NCBI RefSeq assembly: GCF_014646895.1
Contig: NZ_BMOD01000003.1
Span: 124,001 to 188,000, forward strand
DNA: 64,000 nt
Direction: 5' to 3'
Source of the DNA: Deinococcus roseus
GTDB lineage: Bacteria; Deinococcota; Deinococci; Deinococcales; Deinococcaceae
The position numbers and the translations under genes were made by a program. Under the pieces are notes generated by a model that was not told the DNA's origin, made no database searches, and saw only the letters and a program-made list of their open reading frames with translations. Shown piece by piece: positions 8,472 to 16,916 of this stretch (its first letter is position 1; each line of letters starts with the position of its first letter).

Positions 8472-10424
8472 TCATCCCCCCACGTGCACGTAAGGCCGGT
8501 GTCTGGGATCGGGTTCGGCTTTGCGCAGGATTTCGCGGGTCACCGGGGCAATGTCCCCCTCTCCGAACAGCATGAACCTCAGCAAATACAGCACTGGATT
8601 GCCTTCGGTCCAGCCAAAATAAATGTGTGGGATGCGTCCGGTTTCATCCCGGATGTGCAGCAAGGCTGCAGCCAGGGCATTGGGGATGCTGGAGCTGGTG
8701 CCCCTCAGGATGCGGTGCGGTCCCACCTGCACCCCGTACAGGTCCAGACGGTGGGCAAAGTCAGAGGCGTCATCGATGGAGATTTCCAGAAAGAGCACCA
8801 CATCGTCTTCGGGGATGTGGGTGTCATCGCGCACCTGGGCTTCTTTCAGGCGGTACTCGCGCTCATCTCCGGCGTTCTTGCGGTTGGCAATGATGCGGAT
8901 TCTGCCGTGGTTGTGTCTGGCTTCTTCGCGCACAAAACGGCGGGCATCTTCGTCCAGGGTGACTTCACTGACCCGCAGTTCGGTGGCCCGGAACACCCGG
9001 GAAATCAGGGAGGTGAAGGTGATCAGCAGGATGAAGAACCCGGCGATTTTCAGACCGCCCAGATCCTGGTAAAGGTTGACGGCAATGGTGTAAGCAAAAA
9101 TCACTGTGACGGCGGCAAAAAAGCCCATCAGCAGGCGCTGGCTTTTGTGTTTGGCAGACAATGTGGTGGCCACAGCAGCGGATCCCATCAGGGCCAGCAC
9201 CCCGGTGGCATATGCAGCAGCCTGGGCGTTCACGTCTGCTTTGAAGATGATGGTCACCACAAAGGCAATCAGGGTGAAGATCAGCACCAGGGGTCTGGAG
9301 GCGAGGGTCCATTCTGGGGCCATGCCGTATTTGGGCAAGTAGCGGGGAACGATGTTGAGGAGCCCTGCCATGGCGCTTGCACCTGCGAACCACAGAATCA
9401 GAATGGTGGAGATGTCATATGCTGTGGCAAAAATCGGTCCCAGATGCTCGTGGGCCAGGTAAGCCAGGGCACGTCCATTGGCTTCCCCTCCTGTTTTGAA
9501 TGCTGCTGCAGGAATCAGCAGTGTGGTCACCAGACTGGAGCACAAAAGCAACACACTCATGATCAGGGCGGCGGTGGTCAGCAGTTTCTTGCCGTTTTGA
9601 ATGCGCCCGACAGGTTTTTCACTGGTGTCTGACGAACGGCCCTGAATCTGGGGCATCACCAGCACCCCGGTTTCAAAGCCCGACAGGCCCAGTGCCAGGT
9701 TGGGGAACAGCAGGAAACTGGTTCCAAAGATGGAAAGCCAGCTGTGGGATGAGAAAACCGCCTGCTTCCAGTTTTGCCAGACTTCAGGGTGCCGGGCAAT
9801 TTCCATGAACCCATTGACAATGACCACCCCGCTGAGGACCAGGTACAAACCCACCAGCAGAATGGCAATTCCAATGGCTTCTTTGAAGCCTTTCAGAAAG
9901 ATGCCCCCCAGCAGGCCAATCAAAATCAGGGTGACCGCCACAGGCTGGTCCATCCAGTGGGGAACCAGGGGGTTCTCCACAATGTGGGCGGTGGCGTCTG
10001 CGGCAGACAGGGTGATGGTGATGATGAACCCGGTGAGGGCAAAGCCAATCAGGATCAGCACCAGAAATTTTTCCTGCCAGAAGGACAGCAGCCTTTCCAG
10101 CATGCTGATGGAGCCGTCTCCGTGGGGGGATTCTTCGGCCACCCGGCGGTACATGGGGAGGGCCCCAAAGAGGGTCACGATCACCAGCACCAGGGTGGCA
10201 AAAGGGCTGAGGGCCCCTGCTGCCAGTGCTGCAATCCCTGGCTGGTATCCCAGGGTGGAAAAGTAATCCACCCCGGTGAGGCACATGACCTGCCACCAGG
10301 GGTGGGTGTGTTTTTCGGCTTTGCTTTCCGCTTCAAATGGCCCTTCAACTTCCTGGGTCTGGCCCTGAAGCAGCCACCTGAGAAAGGGGCTCTGGGGGAG
10401 AAGGGGAGGTTTGGGTTTCGGCAT
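8472..10424 (-). CDS. APC-superfamily amino-acid permease
   Basis: The product has 650 residues. After a polar N-terminal tail of about 55 residues come roughly twelve hydrophobic segments, starting at the motif TGVDYFSTLGYQPGIA that is typical of APC-family transporters. The last 160 residues are hydrophilic, with RRFVREEARHNHGRIRIIANRK and GEDDVVLFLEIS-like segments, and form a cytoplasmic domain. The family imports amino acids by proton or sodium symport; the exact substrate is unknown. The ATG at 10424 is preferred because TAAGGA precedes it; the in-frame codon at 10466 has none. An extended -10 box (TGCTACGAT, minus strand, 10523-10531) lies about 100 bases upstream. Confidence 0.85.
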   Translation of the reverse strand: MPKPKPPLLPQSPFLRWLLQGQTQEVEGPFEAESKAEKHTHPWWQVMCLTGVDYFSTLGYQPGIAALAAGALSPFATLVLVIVTLFGALPMYRRVAEESPHGDGSISMLERLLSFWQEKFLVLILIGFALTGFIITITLSAADATAHIVENPLVPHWMDQPVAVTLILIGLLGGIFLKGFKEAIGIAILLVGLYLVLSGVVIVNGFMEIARHPEVWQNWKQAVFSSHSWLSIFGTSFLLFPNLALGLSGFETGVLVMPQIQGRSSDTSEKPVGRIQNGKKLLTTAALIMSVLLLCSSLVTTLLIPAAAFKTGGEANGRALAYLAHEHLGPIFATAYDISTILILWFAGASAMAGLLNIVPRYLPKYGMAPEWTLASRPLVLIFTLIAFVVTIIFKADVNAQAAAYATGVLALMGSAAVATTLSAKHKSQRLLMGFFAAVTVIFAYTIAVNLYQDLGGLKIAGFFILLITFTSLISRVFRATELRVSEVTLDEDARRFVREEARHNHGRIRIIANRKNAGDEREYRLKEAQVRDDTHIPEDDVVLFLEISIDDASDFAHRLDLYGVQVGPHRILRGTSSSIPNALAAALLHIRDETGRIPHIYFGWTEGNPVLYLLRFMLFGEGDIAPVTREILRKAEPDPRHRPYVHVGG

Positions 10425-10761
10425 TTGTGTCCTTACCAGGGTGTGGATTTTGACATTTAAGAGCAACAGAAAAAGGGCCAGAAGACCACTTTTGGAATTC
10501 GGAAAAGTCCGTTCCGTCTGCTATCGTAGCAGTTTTTTGCAAGAATTCCAGTCACCTGAGGCCAGACTGAGGACAAATTGACTGCACTTCACAATTTAAA
10601 CACCTTCTTGTGTTGATAATCATGTGACAAACGGTTTCATTGCCTTCGCATTCTGAATCCAGACTGAGTTTCGACAGTCATGTGCCATCCATGAACTCAA
10701 CATTAACCTGGGACACCAAAACACCTGTTTCTTTTCACGTCACAACAGGTAAAGTGGCTTC
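10425..10761. other. Divergent intergenic region
   Basis: No gene is seen. On the minus strand a TGCTACGAT extended -10 box at 10523-10531 could start the permease transcript. On the plus side, an inverted repeat ACCTGTT (10723-10729) and AACAGGT (10744-10750) lies just before the ATG at 10762. It could be an operator or a hairpin covering the ribosome site. Confidence 0.4.
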
Positions 10762-11376
10762 ATGGTCCAGATCTATGAACGCAAATATCCTTGCCCCTGT
10801 TCTAGAAGCACGGTGACCACCACCACCACAGAAGACCCCATGACAGGCACCACCACCACCTACCACATGGACTGCATCTTATGTGACCGGGCTTACCAGA
10901 TCATGCAGCTTTCTGCCCGCCGCATTCACAAATTCCAATCCCCTTTCTCCATGTATGTGCGGGTGGTCAAAAAAAGAGAAGCCGAACTCTATGAAAAGCT
11001 CTATCAGGAATATCACCAGTTGCAAACCCAGCTGATTGTGCGCTCCAAACAGCTGTACCTGCCTGTCTTCATGACCGAAGTGCTTTCTGCAGAAGGCAAA
11101 AAAGGAATCTGGAACAAATTGCAAGCTCTGGCAGGTGAGCCAACGCGCACCCTGCGGGCCTTTTACCGTTACACCCGCAAGCGCATCGAGGAGATCGTAA
11201 AAAGCCACTTCACCCTGGAGCGTTTGCCCCAGATTTTAAAAGCCCTGCAGATCACAGACCCGGAAATCGAGAAAACCTGGAGCCGCATGGAGCAGATTCA
11301 CCGCCAGATCCACCACCTGGAAGAAGACATGGTCAAAAACGCCTACCGTCTGGAAGCCGGAGTCACCGTTCATTGA
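10762..11376 (+). CDS. Unknown protein with N-terminal CxC...CxxC Cys pairs
   Basis: This 204-residue protein has CPC at residues 11-13 and CILC at residues 38-41, separated by a Thr-rich stretch. This spacing suits a zinc ribbon or another metal-binding fold, though no family is recognised. The rest is strongly charged and predicted helical, with many Tyr, Gln and Arg/Lys residues and a coiled-coil-like end (IHRQIHHLEEDMVKNAYR). It has no signal peptide. The ribosome site is weak (AGGT). A nucleic-acid-binding role is plausible but only inferred. Confidence 0.65.
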   Translation: MVQIYERKYPCPCSRSTVTTTTTEDPMTGTTTTYHMDCILCDRAYQIMQLSARRIHKFQSPFSMYVRVVKKREAELYEKLYQEYHQLQTQLIVRSKQLYLPVFMTEVLSAEGKKGIWNKLQALAGEPTRTLRAFYRYTRKRIEEIVKSHFTLERLPQILKALQITDPEIEKTWSRMEQIHRQIHHLEEDMVKNAYRLEAGVTVH

Positions 11377-11396
11377 TGGTGTCTGGATCAGCCCAT

Positions 11397-11924
11397 TCAG
11401 CCGTACTTCTCCCGATGTGCTTTCAACAACTGCTGGTACCTGGGATGCCTGCGGGCCTCATCCCAGGCTTCCTTGAAGACCTCTGCCGATCGGGCTTTCA
11501 CGGGATCTTCCTGAACAGGCAGCATTTCACCCGTCACAGCATCGTATTTGCGTCCTGAGGCATGGTTGGCGTACCGTCTGGAACGCGTGTACCCCATCTG
11601 CAAAAATTTGCGGGCCATGTCTGCCCCCACAAAATCATTTTCAGCAAGGTAATTCAAAAACAACTGGTAAATTTTTTCACTGCTCTCTGTGGCAATTTCC
11701 GGGGTTTTGAAACGCCAGAGCGGCAAAATTTCGCTTTTGTAGGGCTCCACCAGCAACACACCCTGTTCCCCCACCCCGACCCGGTACAGCTCAGGGTGTT
11801 TTCTGAGGTCCAGATTCGGGTAATCCAGGGAGTAATCAAACTTCTTGTTGGGGGTGGAAAGCGTGGTGCTGGTGGCTTTTTCTTTGTTGCGTGCTGGTTG
11901 GGTTTTGTTGTCTGTGGTGGTCAT
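11397..11924 (-). CDS. DUF4385 family protein
   Basis: The 175-residue protein contains the family core FDYSLDYPNLDLRKHPELYRVG followed at once by GEQGVLLVEPYKSEILP and WRFKTP, which I recognise as DUF4385. Members are small soluble bacterial and phage proteins of unknown function. The start ATG at 11924 lies only 13 bases after a strong terminator hairpin (11937-11967) and has just a weak GGAT before it. Expression may therefore depend on read-through. The C-terminus ends in basic helices (EARRHPRYQQLLKAHREKYG). Confidence 0.8.
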   Translation of the reverse strand: MTTTDNKTQPARNKEKATSTTLSTPNKKFDYSLDYPNLDLRKHPELYRVGVGEQGVLLVEPYKSEILPLWRFKTPEIATESSEKIYQLFLNYLAENDFVGADMARKFLQMGYTRSRRYANHASGRKYDAVTGEMLPVQEDPVKARSAEVFKEAWDEARRHPRYQQLLKAHREKYG

Positions 11925-11936
11925 GGGGATCCAATG

Positions 11937-11967
11937 CAAAAAAACGACCGGGTGGATCACCACCCGG
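11937..11967 (-). terminator. Intrinsic terminator between chaB-like gene and DUF4385
   Basis: On the minus strand an eight-base perfect stem (CCGGGTGG with CCACCCGG) is followed by CG and seven U. It lies after the chaB-like stop codon and directly before the DUF4385 start. Confidence 0.8.
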
Positions 11968-11974
11968 AAAGGTT

Positions 11975-12166
11975 TCAACTGGGTTTCTTGATGGGGATGT
12001 CACGCTTTCTGGCCCATTCCTCGGCTTTTTCGGTGGCAATGGCGATGGCACTGCCTTCAGAGTGGCCTTCTTGCAGCAGGGCGTTGGCGATTTCCACAGC
12101 CTTTTCGCGCACTTCTGGATTGAAATTCTTCAAAGATTGAGGATAATCCTGAGCATTCCAGGGCAT
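11975..12166 (-). CDS. ChaB family protein
   Basis: This 63-residue protein matches ChaB, with the core MPWNAQDYPQSLKNFNPEVR and GHSEGSAIAIATEKAEEWA. ChaB was named from an E. coli locus linked to cation transport, but its role is not settled. An AGGAGGTG site precedes the ATG. It is followed by a terminator and then DUF4385. No chaA or chaC gene is nearby. Confidence 0.85.
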   Translation of the reverse strand: MPWNAQDYPQSLKNFNPEVREKAVEIANALLQEGHSEGSAIAIATEKAEEWARKRDIPIKKPS

Positions 12167-12422
12167 GAAGCACCTCCTGGGCTTCAGGATAAACAGGGAC
12201 CTCAGCAGGGATCTGTGGGATATGCAGAATTGAAAGTTGTCAACAATTTAATGTTGTCTCATCTGGATCATGAATCTGAACGAATCTGATTGCTTCAAAA
12301 TGAAATGGCACGGTAAAGCAGAAAAGCGAAATCACAAAACAACAACTCCAATGAAAAATATGTTTAGGGTTTCTGTCATTCATCAAGCTTGAAATGCACA
12401 GAACCCCAGAGTTTAATTGAAG

Positions 12423-15400
12423 TCACTGCACAACGGACCTTCCCAGAAAGCCCCGAATGCTGTCTGCTGCCGTTCCAGCAGGGGTTTGAAGGTCCTGTTG
12501 TGCAGCCCAGGTTTTGTGCAGCCAGTGCACCCTGTTGGACTGGGCCAGTGCACTGCAGAGCTCCTGGGTGAAAGTTGCGTCCTGCAGGGTTTCCAGTGAA
12601 GGCAACACCCATCCCAGGTGCAGCTCGTCTTTGACGGGATCGTAGGCATTCAGGGCAGACATCAGCAGAGACCTGGCAATTGAGGAGTGGCCTGCTTTCC
12701 ATTCAAGGTAAGCCCGGGTGGCATGAAAACGCAGCCTTCGGGAAGGGTGTTTTTGCAGCAGGGCTTCACCTTCTTGCAGCAAAAGACGGGCTTCTTCATG
12801 CCTGTCCAGTTCTGCCAGCACCCAGCTGTGGCCGCACAAATTGTCCAGCTGGCTCAGCGGGTTCCAGCCCTGAAACAGGGCGTGGGCCTCTTTGAACACC
12901 ATGTGGGCCAGTTCAAATTCTCGGGCCGCCAGGTGAATGTCTCCCAGATGCAGCAGGCAGGAAGGAACGCGTCTGCTGAACCCACTTTCCCGGCAGATTT
13001 TCAGGGATTCCTGGGCGCTTTCCCGTGCGGTTTGCAAATCTCCGCTGGCAAGGCAGGCCACACTCAGGTTGTTCAGGAGGGCTGTGAGGGTGCCTGGACT
13101 GCGAAACAGCCGGGCCCGGATCAGGCTGTGCTGGATGTGCTCTCTGGCCTCCTGATACCGTCCGGTGCTCAGGTAAACCAGACTGAGGTTGTTGACCGCC
13201 CGGTTCAGGTTGCCGGTGTCTTCCATCACACTGAACACCTGGATGGCTTGCAGAAAGCGTTCTTCTGCAGTGCCCCACTGTTCGGTGCGGCCTGCCAGGG
13301 TGCCCAGGCGCATGATCAGTGAAGCATACAGCCGGGGGTTGTTCTGGGTGATGCTGAGAAGGCCTGCCCGGTTGTATGCTTCGGAGGCTTCTGCAAAGAG
13401 GCTCTTTGCTGCACAGGCATCGCCAAGTTGCATGTGCAGCAGGGCACAGGCCTGTTCAAAGGTGGCCACCTCCAGACCTGCCTGAAAGAACCCCACACTG
13501 TCCTGAAATTGACCCTGGCGTTCTGCCACCAGACCCCGGTGCAGGAACCAGCGGTAATGCAGGTCTTCGGCCAGATTTTTTCTGTTGCAGTTTTCCAGAC
13601 AGCCCAGCGCTGCAGCCAGTTCTCCCTGCCACACGTAAATTTCTGCCAGGCACAGTAGCGACATGTCCTGAACACTGGGGTCTGCATGAAGCTGGCCTTG
13701 CTGCAGCAAGGCCAGACCGGAAGGCAGCAAAAAAGAGAACAGGCAGGCTTCACTGAAAGCCACGCAACTGTCCCGGAACAGCTCAGGCTGTCCTCTGAGG
13801 GCTTCTTGCATGGCGGGCAGGACCTCTGGCATCAACTGGCGGGTGTGTTCCAGGGCGGTGTGGTAAGCATGGCGGTCTGCACCATTGAGGATGCTGTGGT
13901 TGCGGTTCAGCAGTTCCAGATGGTGGCGGGCATGCTGCAGCAAGTGTGGGCTGTTTGCTTCCAGGTGGCTGCGGGCCATTTGCCGGATGAGCGGGTGCAG
14001 GTTCAGCTGAGCACCGTTTTTCTGCACCAGTCCCAGCTGGGAGAGCTTGATGAGCACCTGGGGCCGGATCTGAAAGGTGTTTTTGGCCTGCTGCACATTG
14101 AAGCTGCCTGCGAAGGTGCTGAGTGCCTTGAGGGCTTCCTGTTCGGCACTTTCCAGCCGTTCCCAGGTGCTCATCAGCACTTGCGAGAGGTTCTTCTGAG
14201 GACCTGCATCCAGAAAGTCCAGGCTGTCTTGCACCTCTTCCAGAATCTCCGGGACGGTCATCAGGCGCACCCATCCTGCAGCCAGTTCCAGGGCCAGAGG
14301 AGAGCCGCCCACCTGCACGCAGAGGGCATGCAAAGCCGTTTCATCTGTAGGGGTGAGGGTGAATTCTGGATTGGATTTCAGGGCCAGTGCACAGAAGAGT
14401 TGCATGGCTGTGCCGGGATCCAGCCCCGAAAGTTCCAGCAGCTGTTCTTCAGCCACCTGCAGTGGCCTGCGGGAGGTGCAGAGGATGCGCAGGCCGTGAA
14501 CCCGTGTAAGGGCCAGATTCACCCAGTCCTCAATGCCCTGCACCTGCTCCAGGTTGTCCAGCACCAGCAGCACTTCCCCTTGCAGGGCCAGCACGTCCAG
14601 AACACTGGTTTTTTCTTCTCCGATCTGCAGTTGCAGGCGCAGGCGGTCTTGCAGGTCTGGCACGCCAAAGCAGGATTCTGCAGAAACCAGCAAATGTGGT
14701 CCAGCCAGTTGCTCACAGAAAGCCCGGGCCAGTCGGGTTTTTCCCTGGCCTCCCATGCCCAGAATGGTGACCAGACGGGCCCCTTCTGCAAAGAGGGCAT
14801 GCAGGCGTTCCAGTTCTGCCTGTCTTCCTGGCAAAACTGCTGTCACCGAAGGAGAAGCAGGCAGCACAGTAATTTCTTTTTCCAGCTCCTGCTCCAGGGT
14901 GGTTTTCAACTGCTCAAAAATGTCCTGCACATGTGCAGGAGGAGCCTCTCCAAACTCCTCAAAGGTGGCGGCGCTGTAACGCTCGAAATGCCGCACCAGC
15001 TGGTCGCGGTTCTTCAGCAGGCAACTCAGGCGCATCAGGCCCACGTGGGCACCCTCGCTGGCCGGAAAGACTTCCAGCACAGTGGAAAAGGCCTGCTGGG
15101 CCTGTTCCAGGTTTCCCCGTCCCAGGGCTTCTTCTCCCAGCACCAGCAACAGTTGCAGCCTCAACTCTGAAAAGCGCATGCGGTAAGGCTCGCTCCAGTC
15201 GTCGTAGAGGTCTTCCGGGCTGAATTCCCCGGTCCACAGGTTCAGGGCGTCCAGCAGTTCGGTGAAAGCCCGGGATTTCAGGGCCGTCAGGGTGAACTTC
15301 TCGAAGTCCAGCGCATCCACCACCACCCCACCCTCGGCCTGCAAGACAATTTCCCCTCTGGAAAGGCCCACCTCGATGCCTGAAAACGGCTGAAAGGCCT

Positions 15401-15626
15401 TCCTGAGGTTGTAAAGGGCGTTGTAAAGCTGGGCTGCGCCCTGTTCGGGCTCCAGGTCTGCCCACAACTCCTCAATCAGAGCATCTTTCAGCAGACGGTG
15501 GGCTGGATGCAGGGCCAGCATCTTGAACACCGAACGCACCTTTTTGCGGCTCAGGGTTTTTTCGGGCAGGGCAGAAGTCCCGGACCACACCCTGAAGCCT
15601 CCCAGCAGTTGCACCCTCAGGGTCAT
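12423..15626 (-). CDS. SARP/AfsR-like transcriptional regulator (BTAD, NB-ARC-type ATPase, TPR)
   Basis: The 1067-residue protein has an N-terminal winged-helix DNA-binding domain (about 1-95), a BTAD helical domain (about 100-245), a STAND-type ATPase with Walker A GMGGQGKT at 290-297 and a VLLVLDNLE Walker B strand, and a long TPR-type C-terminus (about 560-1050). This is the classic AfsR-like or MalT-like layout, in which signal binding and ATP drive oligomerisation and promoter activation. Its ATG overlaps the stop of the globin gene by four bases (ATGA), so the two are translationally coupled. The target genes and signal are unknown. Confidence 0.9.
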   Translation of the reverse strand: MTLRVQLLGGFRVWSGTSALPEKTLSRKKVRSVFKMLALHPAHRLLKDALIEELWADLEPEQGAAQLYNALYNLRKAFQPFSGIEVGLSRGEIVLQAEGGVVVDALDFEKFTLTALKSRAFTELLDALNLWTGEFSPEDLYDDWSEPYRMRFSELRLQLLLVLGEEALGRGNLEQAQQAFSTVLEVFPASEGAHVGLMRLSCLLKNRDQLVRHFERYSAATFEEFGEAPPAHVQDIFEQLKTTLEQELEKEITVLPASPSVTAVLPGRQAELERLHALFAEGARLVTILGMGGQGKTRLARAFCEQLAGPHLLVSAESCFGVPDLQDRLRLQLQIGEEKTSVLDVLALQGEVLLVLDNLEQVQGIEDWVNLALTRVHGLRILCTSRRPLQVAEEQLLELSGLDPGTAMQLFCALALKSNPEFTLTPTDETALHALCVQVGGSPLALELAAGWVRLMTVPEILEEVQDSLDFLDAGPQKNLSQVLMSTWERLESAEQEALKALSTFAGSFNVQQAKNTFQIRPQVLIKLSQLGLVQKNGAQLNLHPLIRQMARSHLEANSPHLLQHARHHLELLNRNHSILNGADRHAYHTALEHTRQLMPEVLPAMQEALRGQPELFRDSCVAFSEACLFSFLLPSGLALLQQGQLHADPSVQDMSLLCLAEIYVWQGELAAALGCLENCNRKNLAEDLHYRWFLHRGLVAERQGQFQDSVGFFQAGLEVATFEQACALLHMQLGDACAAKSLFAEASEAYNRAGLLSITQNNPRLYASLIMRLGTLAGRTEQWGTAEERFLQAIQVFSVMEDTGNLNRAVNNLSLVYLSTGRYQEAREHIQHSLIRARLFRSPGTLTALLNNLSVACLASGDLQTARESAQESLKICRESGFSRRVPSCLLHLGDIHLAAREFELAHMVFKEAHALFQGWNPLSQLDNLCGHSWVLAELDRHEEARLLLQEGEALLQKHPSRRLRFHATRAYLEWKAGHSSIARSLLMSALNAYDPVKDELHLGWVLPSLETLQDATFTQELCSALAQSNRVHWLHKTWAAQQDLQTPAGTAADSIRGFLGRSVVQ

Positions 15627-16042
15627 GCCAGACCCCGCATGGTGCTGGCAATCAGGCCAAAAGTTTCGGTCCAGGCTTCCCTGGCGGCAGGGGTAAAGTC
15701 CTCTCCCAGTGTTTCCTGCAAAACCCAGATCAGGGCCTCACCGACCTGATCGTAGTGTTCAGGTTTCACGCCATATTTGAGGTGGCGTTCTCCCAGGGCA
15801 TGCACCTGCGCTGCAAAAGTTGCGGGTTCACTGATGTGGTCCACCATCCAGCGCAGCATGGTCACCAGACGGTGGGCCTGCTCTGCCAGCTGGGTGTGAA
15901 ACAGGGGCTGCAATTCTGGATGCTGAGAGAACAGCCGCCTGTAAAACACATCTCCGAAAAACACCTCCATTTCGGGATCCTGGGGAATCAGGTCATGAAA
16001 GGTTTGCCGGATCAACTGAAGGTGGGAAGAGGTGAGGGCCAT
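15623..16042 (-). CDS. Bacterial haemoglobin-like globin
   Basis: This 139-residue globin resembles the Vitreoscilla haemoglobin and flavohaemoglobin globin class. Visible landmarks are FYRRLFSQHPELQPLF near the B/C helices, the distal region QLAEQAHRLV, and the proximal His in ERHLKYGV (H87) followed by KPEHY. It ends without a reductase domain, so it is a single-domain globin likely to bind O2 or NO. The coupled downstream BTAD regulator suggests a sensing or signalling link. The ribosome site is weak. Confidence 0.88.
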   Translation of the reverse strand: MALTSSHLQLIRQTFHDLIPQDPEMEVFFGDVFYRRLFSQHPELQPLFHTQLAEQAHRLVTMLRWMVDHISEPATFAAQVHALGERHLKYGVKPEHYDQVGEALIWVLQETLGEDFTPAAREAWTETFGLIASTMRGLA

Positions 16043-16153
16043 GGGTCTTTTTCATGATGGGATGGACCTGCAGAAAAAACAACCTGCAAGTCCGTTTGAA
16101 ATCACTTTTGGCCTGCTTCCGTTACACCAGATTCCCACAGAGGAACCACCCTC

Positions 16154-16184
16154 TTGCGGCATCTCCATTAAATCTCCATATAAA
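16154..16184 (+). promoter_or_regulatory. Candidate promoter for response regulator
   Basis: TTGCGG (16154-16159) and TATAAA (16179-16184) are 19 bases apart. The predicted start of transcription lies about 30 bases before the GTG at 16224. The -10 match is good; the -35 match and spacing are poor. Confidence 0.4.
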
Positions 16185-16223
16185 CCTTTTCAGTTCTTCA
16201 CAACCCTGCTGCACAATACAGGG

Positions 16224-16916
16224 GTGCAGACGATCCCCAAAACAAGCCCCCTGATCCTGGTGGTGGAAGATGAGCCCGAAATGCTGGAACTCATGGAAGC
16301 CTACCTGCGGCGGGATGGCTACCGCACCGAACACGCCCTGGACGGAGAACGTGCCCTGGATCTGTTCCGGGCTGCCCAGCCTGACCTGGTGCTGCTGGAC
16401 ATCCAGTTGCCCAAACTGAGTGGTTTTGATGTGCTGAAAAACATCAGGCAGAAGCACCTCACCCCGGTGATCATGGTGACGGCGCGGGCCGAGGACCTGG
16501 ACAAACTGCTGGGTCTGGAACTCGGGGCAGACGATTATGTGGTCAAGCCGTTCTCGCCGCGCGAAGTGGTGGCCCGTGTGAAAGCGGTGCTCAGGCGCAC
16601 CCAGCAGCAAACCCAGACCATTGTGCGCATTGGGGAGCTGGAGGTGGATTCCAATGCCATGCTGGCCCGGGTGGGACCGCACAGGCTGGACCTCACCCCG
16701 GCAGAGTTCAGGCTGCTGGAGTACCTGGCCAGACACCCTGGACGGGCCTGCTCAAGGGTGGAACTGCTGGAAGCCTCCTTGCCCAATTCGGACGCTCTGG
16801 AACGGGTGGTGGACACCCACCTGAAGAACCTCAGGCGTAAACTGGAACTTGCAGGTGCCGTGGGCATGCTGGAAACTGTGCGGGGAGTGGGGTACCGGTT
16901 GTGGCTCGAAAATTAA
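16224..16916 (+). CDS. OmpR-family response regulator
   Basis: This 230-residue protein has a receiver domain (VVEDEP acid pocket, phospho-acceptor Asp in LVLLDIQLP, KPF lysine loop) and a C-terminal winged helix ending in VRGVGYRLW. It is the partner of the kinase that follows, which overlaps its end by 16 bases. The start is uncertain. GTG at 16224 is chosen because it gives a normal family length and lies downstream of a TATAAA box; the longer in-frame reading has an atypical N-terminal extension that overlaps the divergent globin gene. Confidence 0.9.
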   Translation: MQTIPKTSPLILVVEDEPEMLELMEAYLRRDGYRTEHALDGERALDLFRAAQPDLVLLDIQLPKLSGFDVLKNIRQKHLTPVIMVTARAEDLDKLLGLELGADDYVVKPFSPREVVARVKAVLRRTQQQTQTIVRIGELEVDSNAMLARVGPHRLDLTPAEFRLLEYLARHPGRACSRVELLEASLPNSDALERVVDTHLKNLRRKLELAGAVGMLETVRGVGYRLWLEN

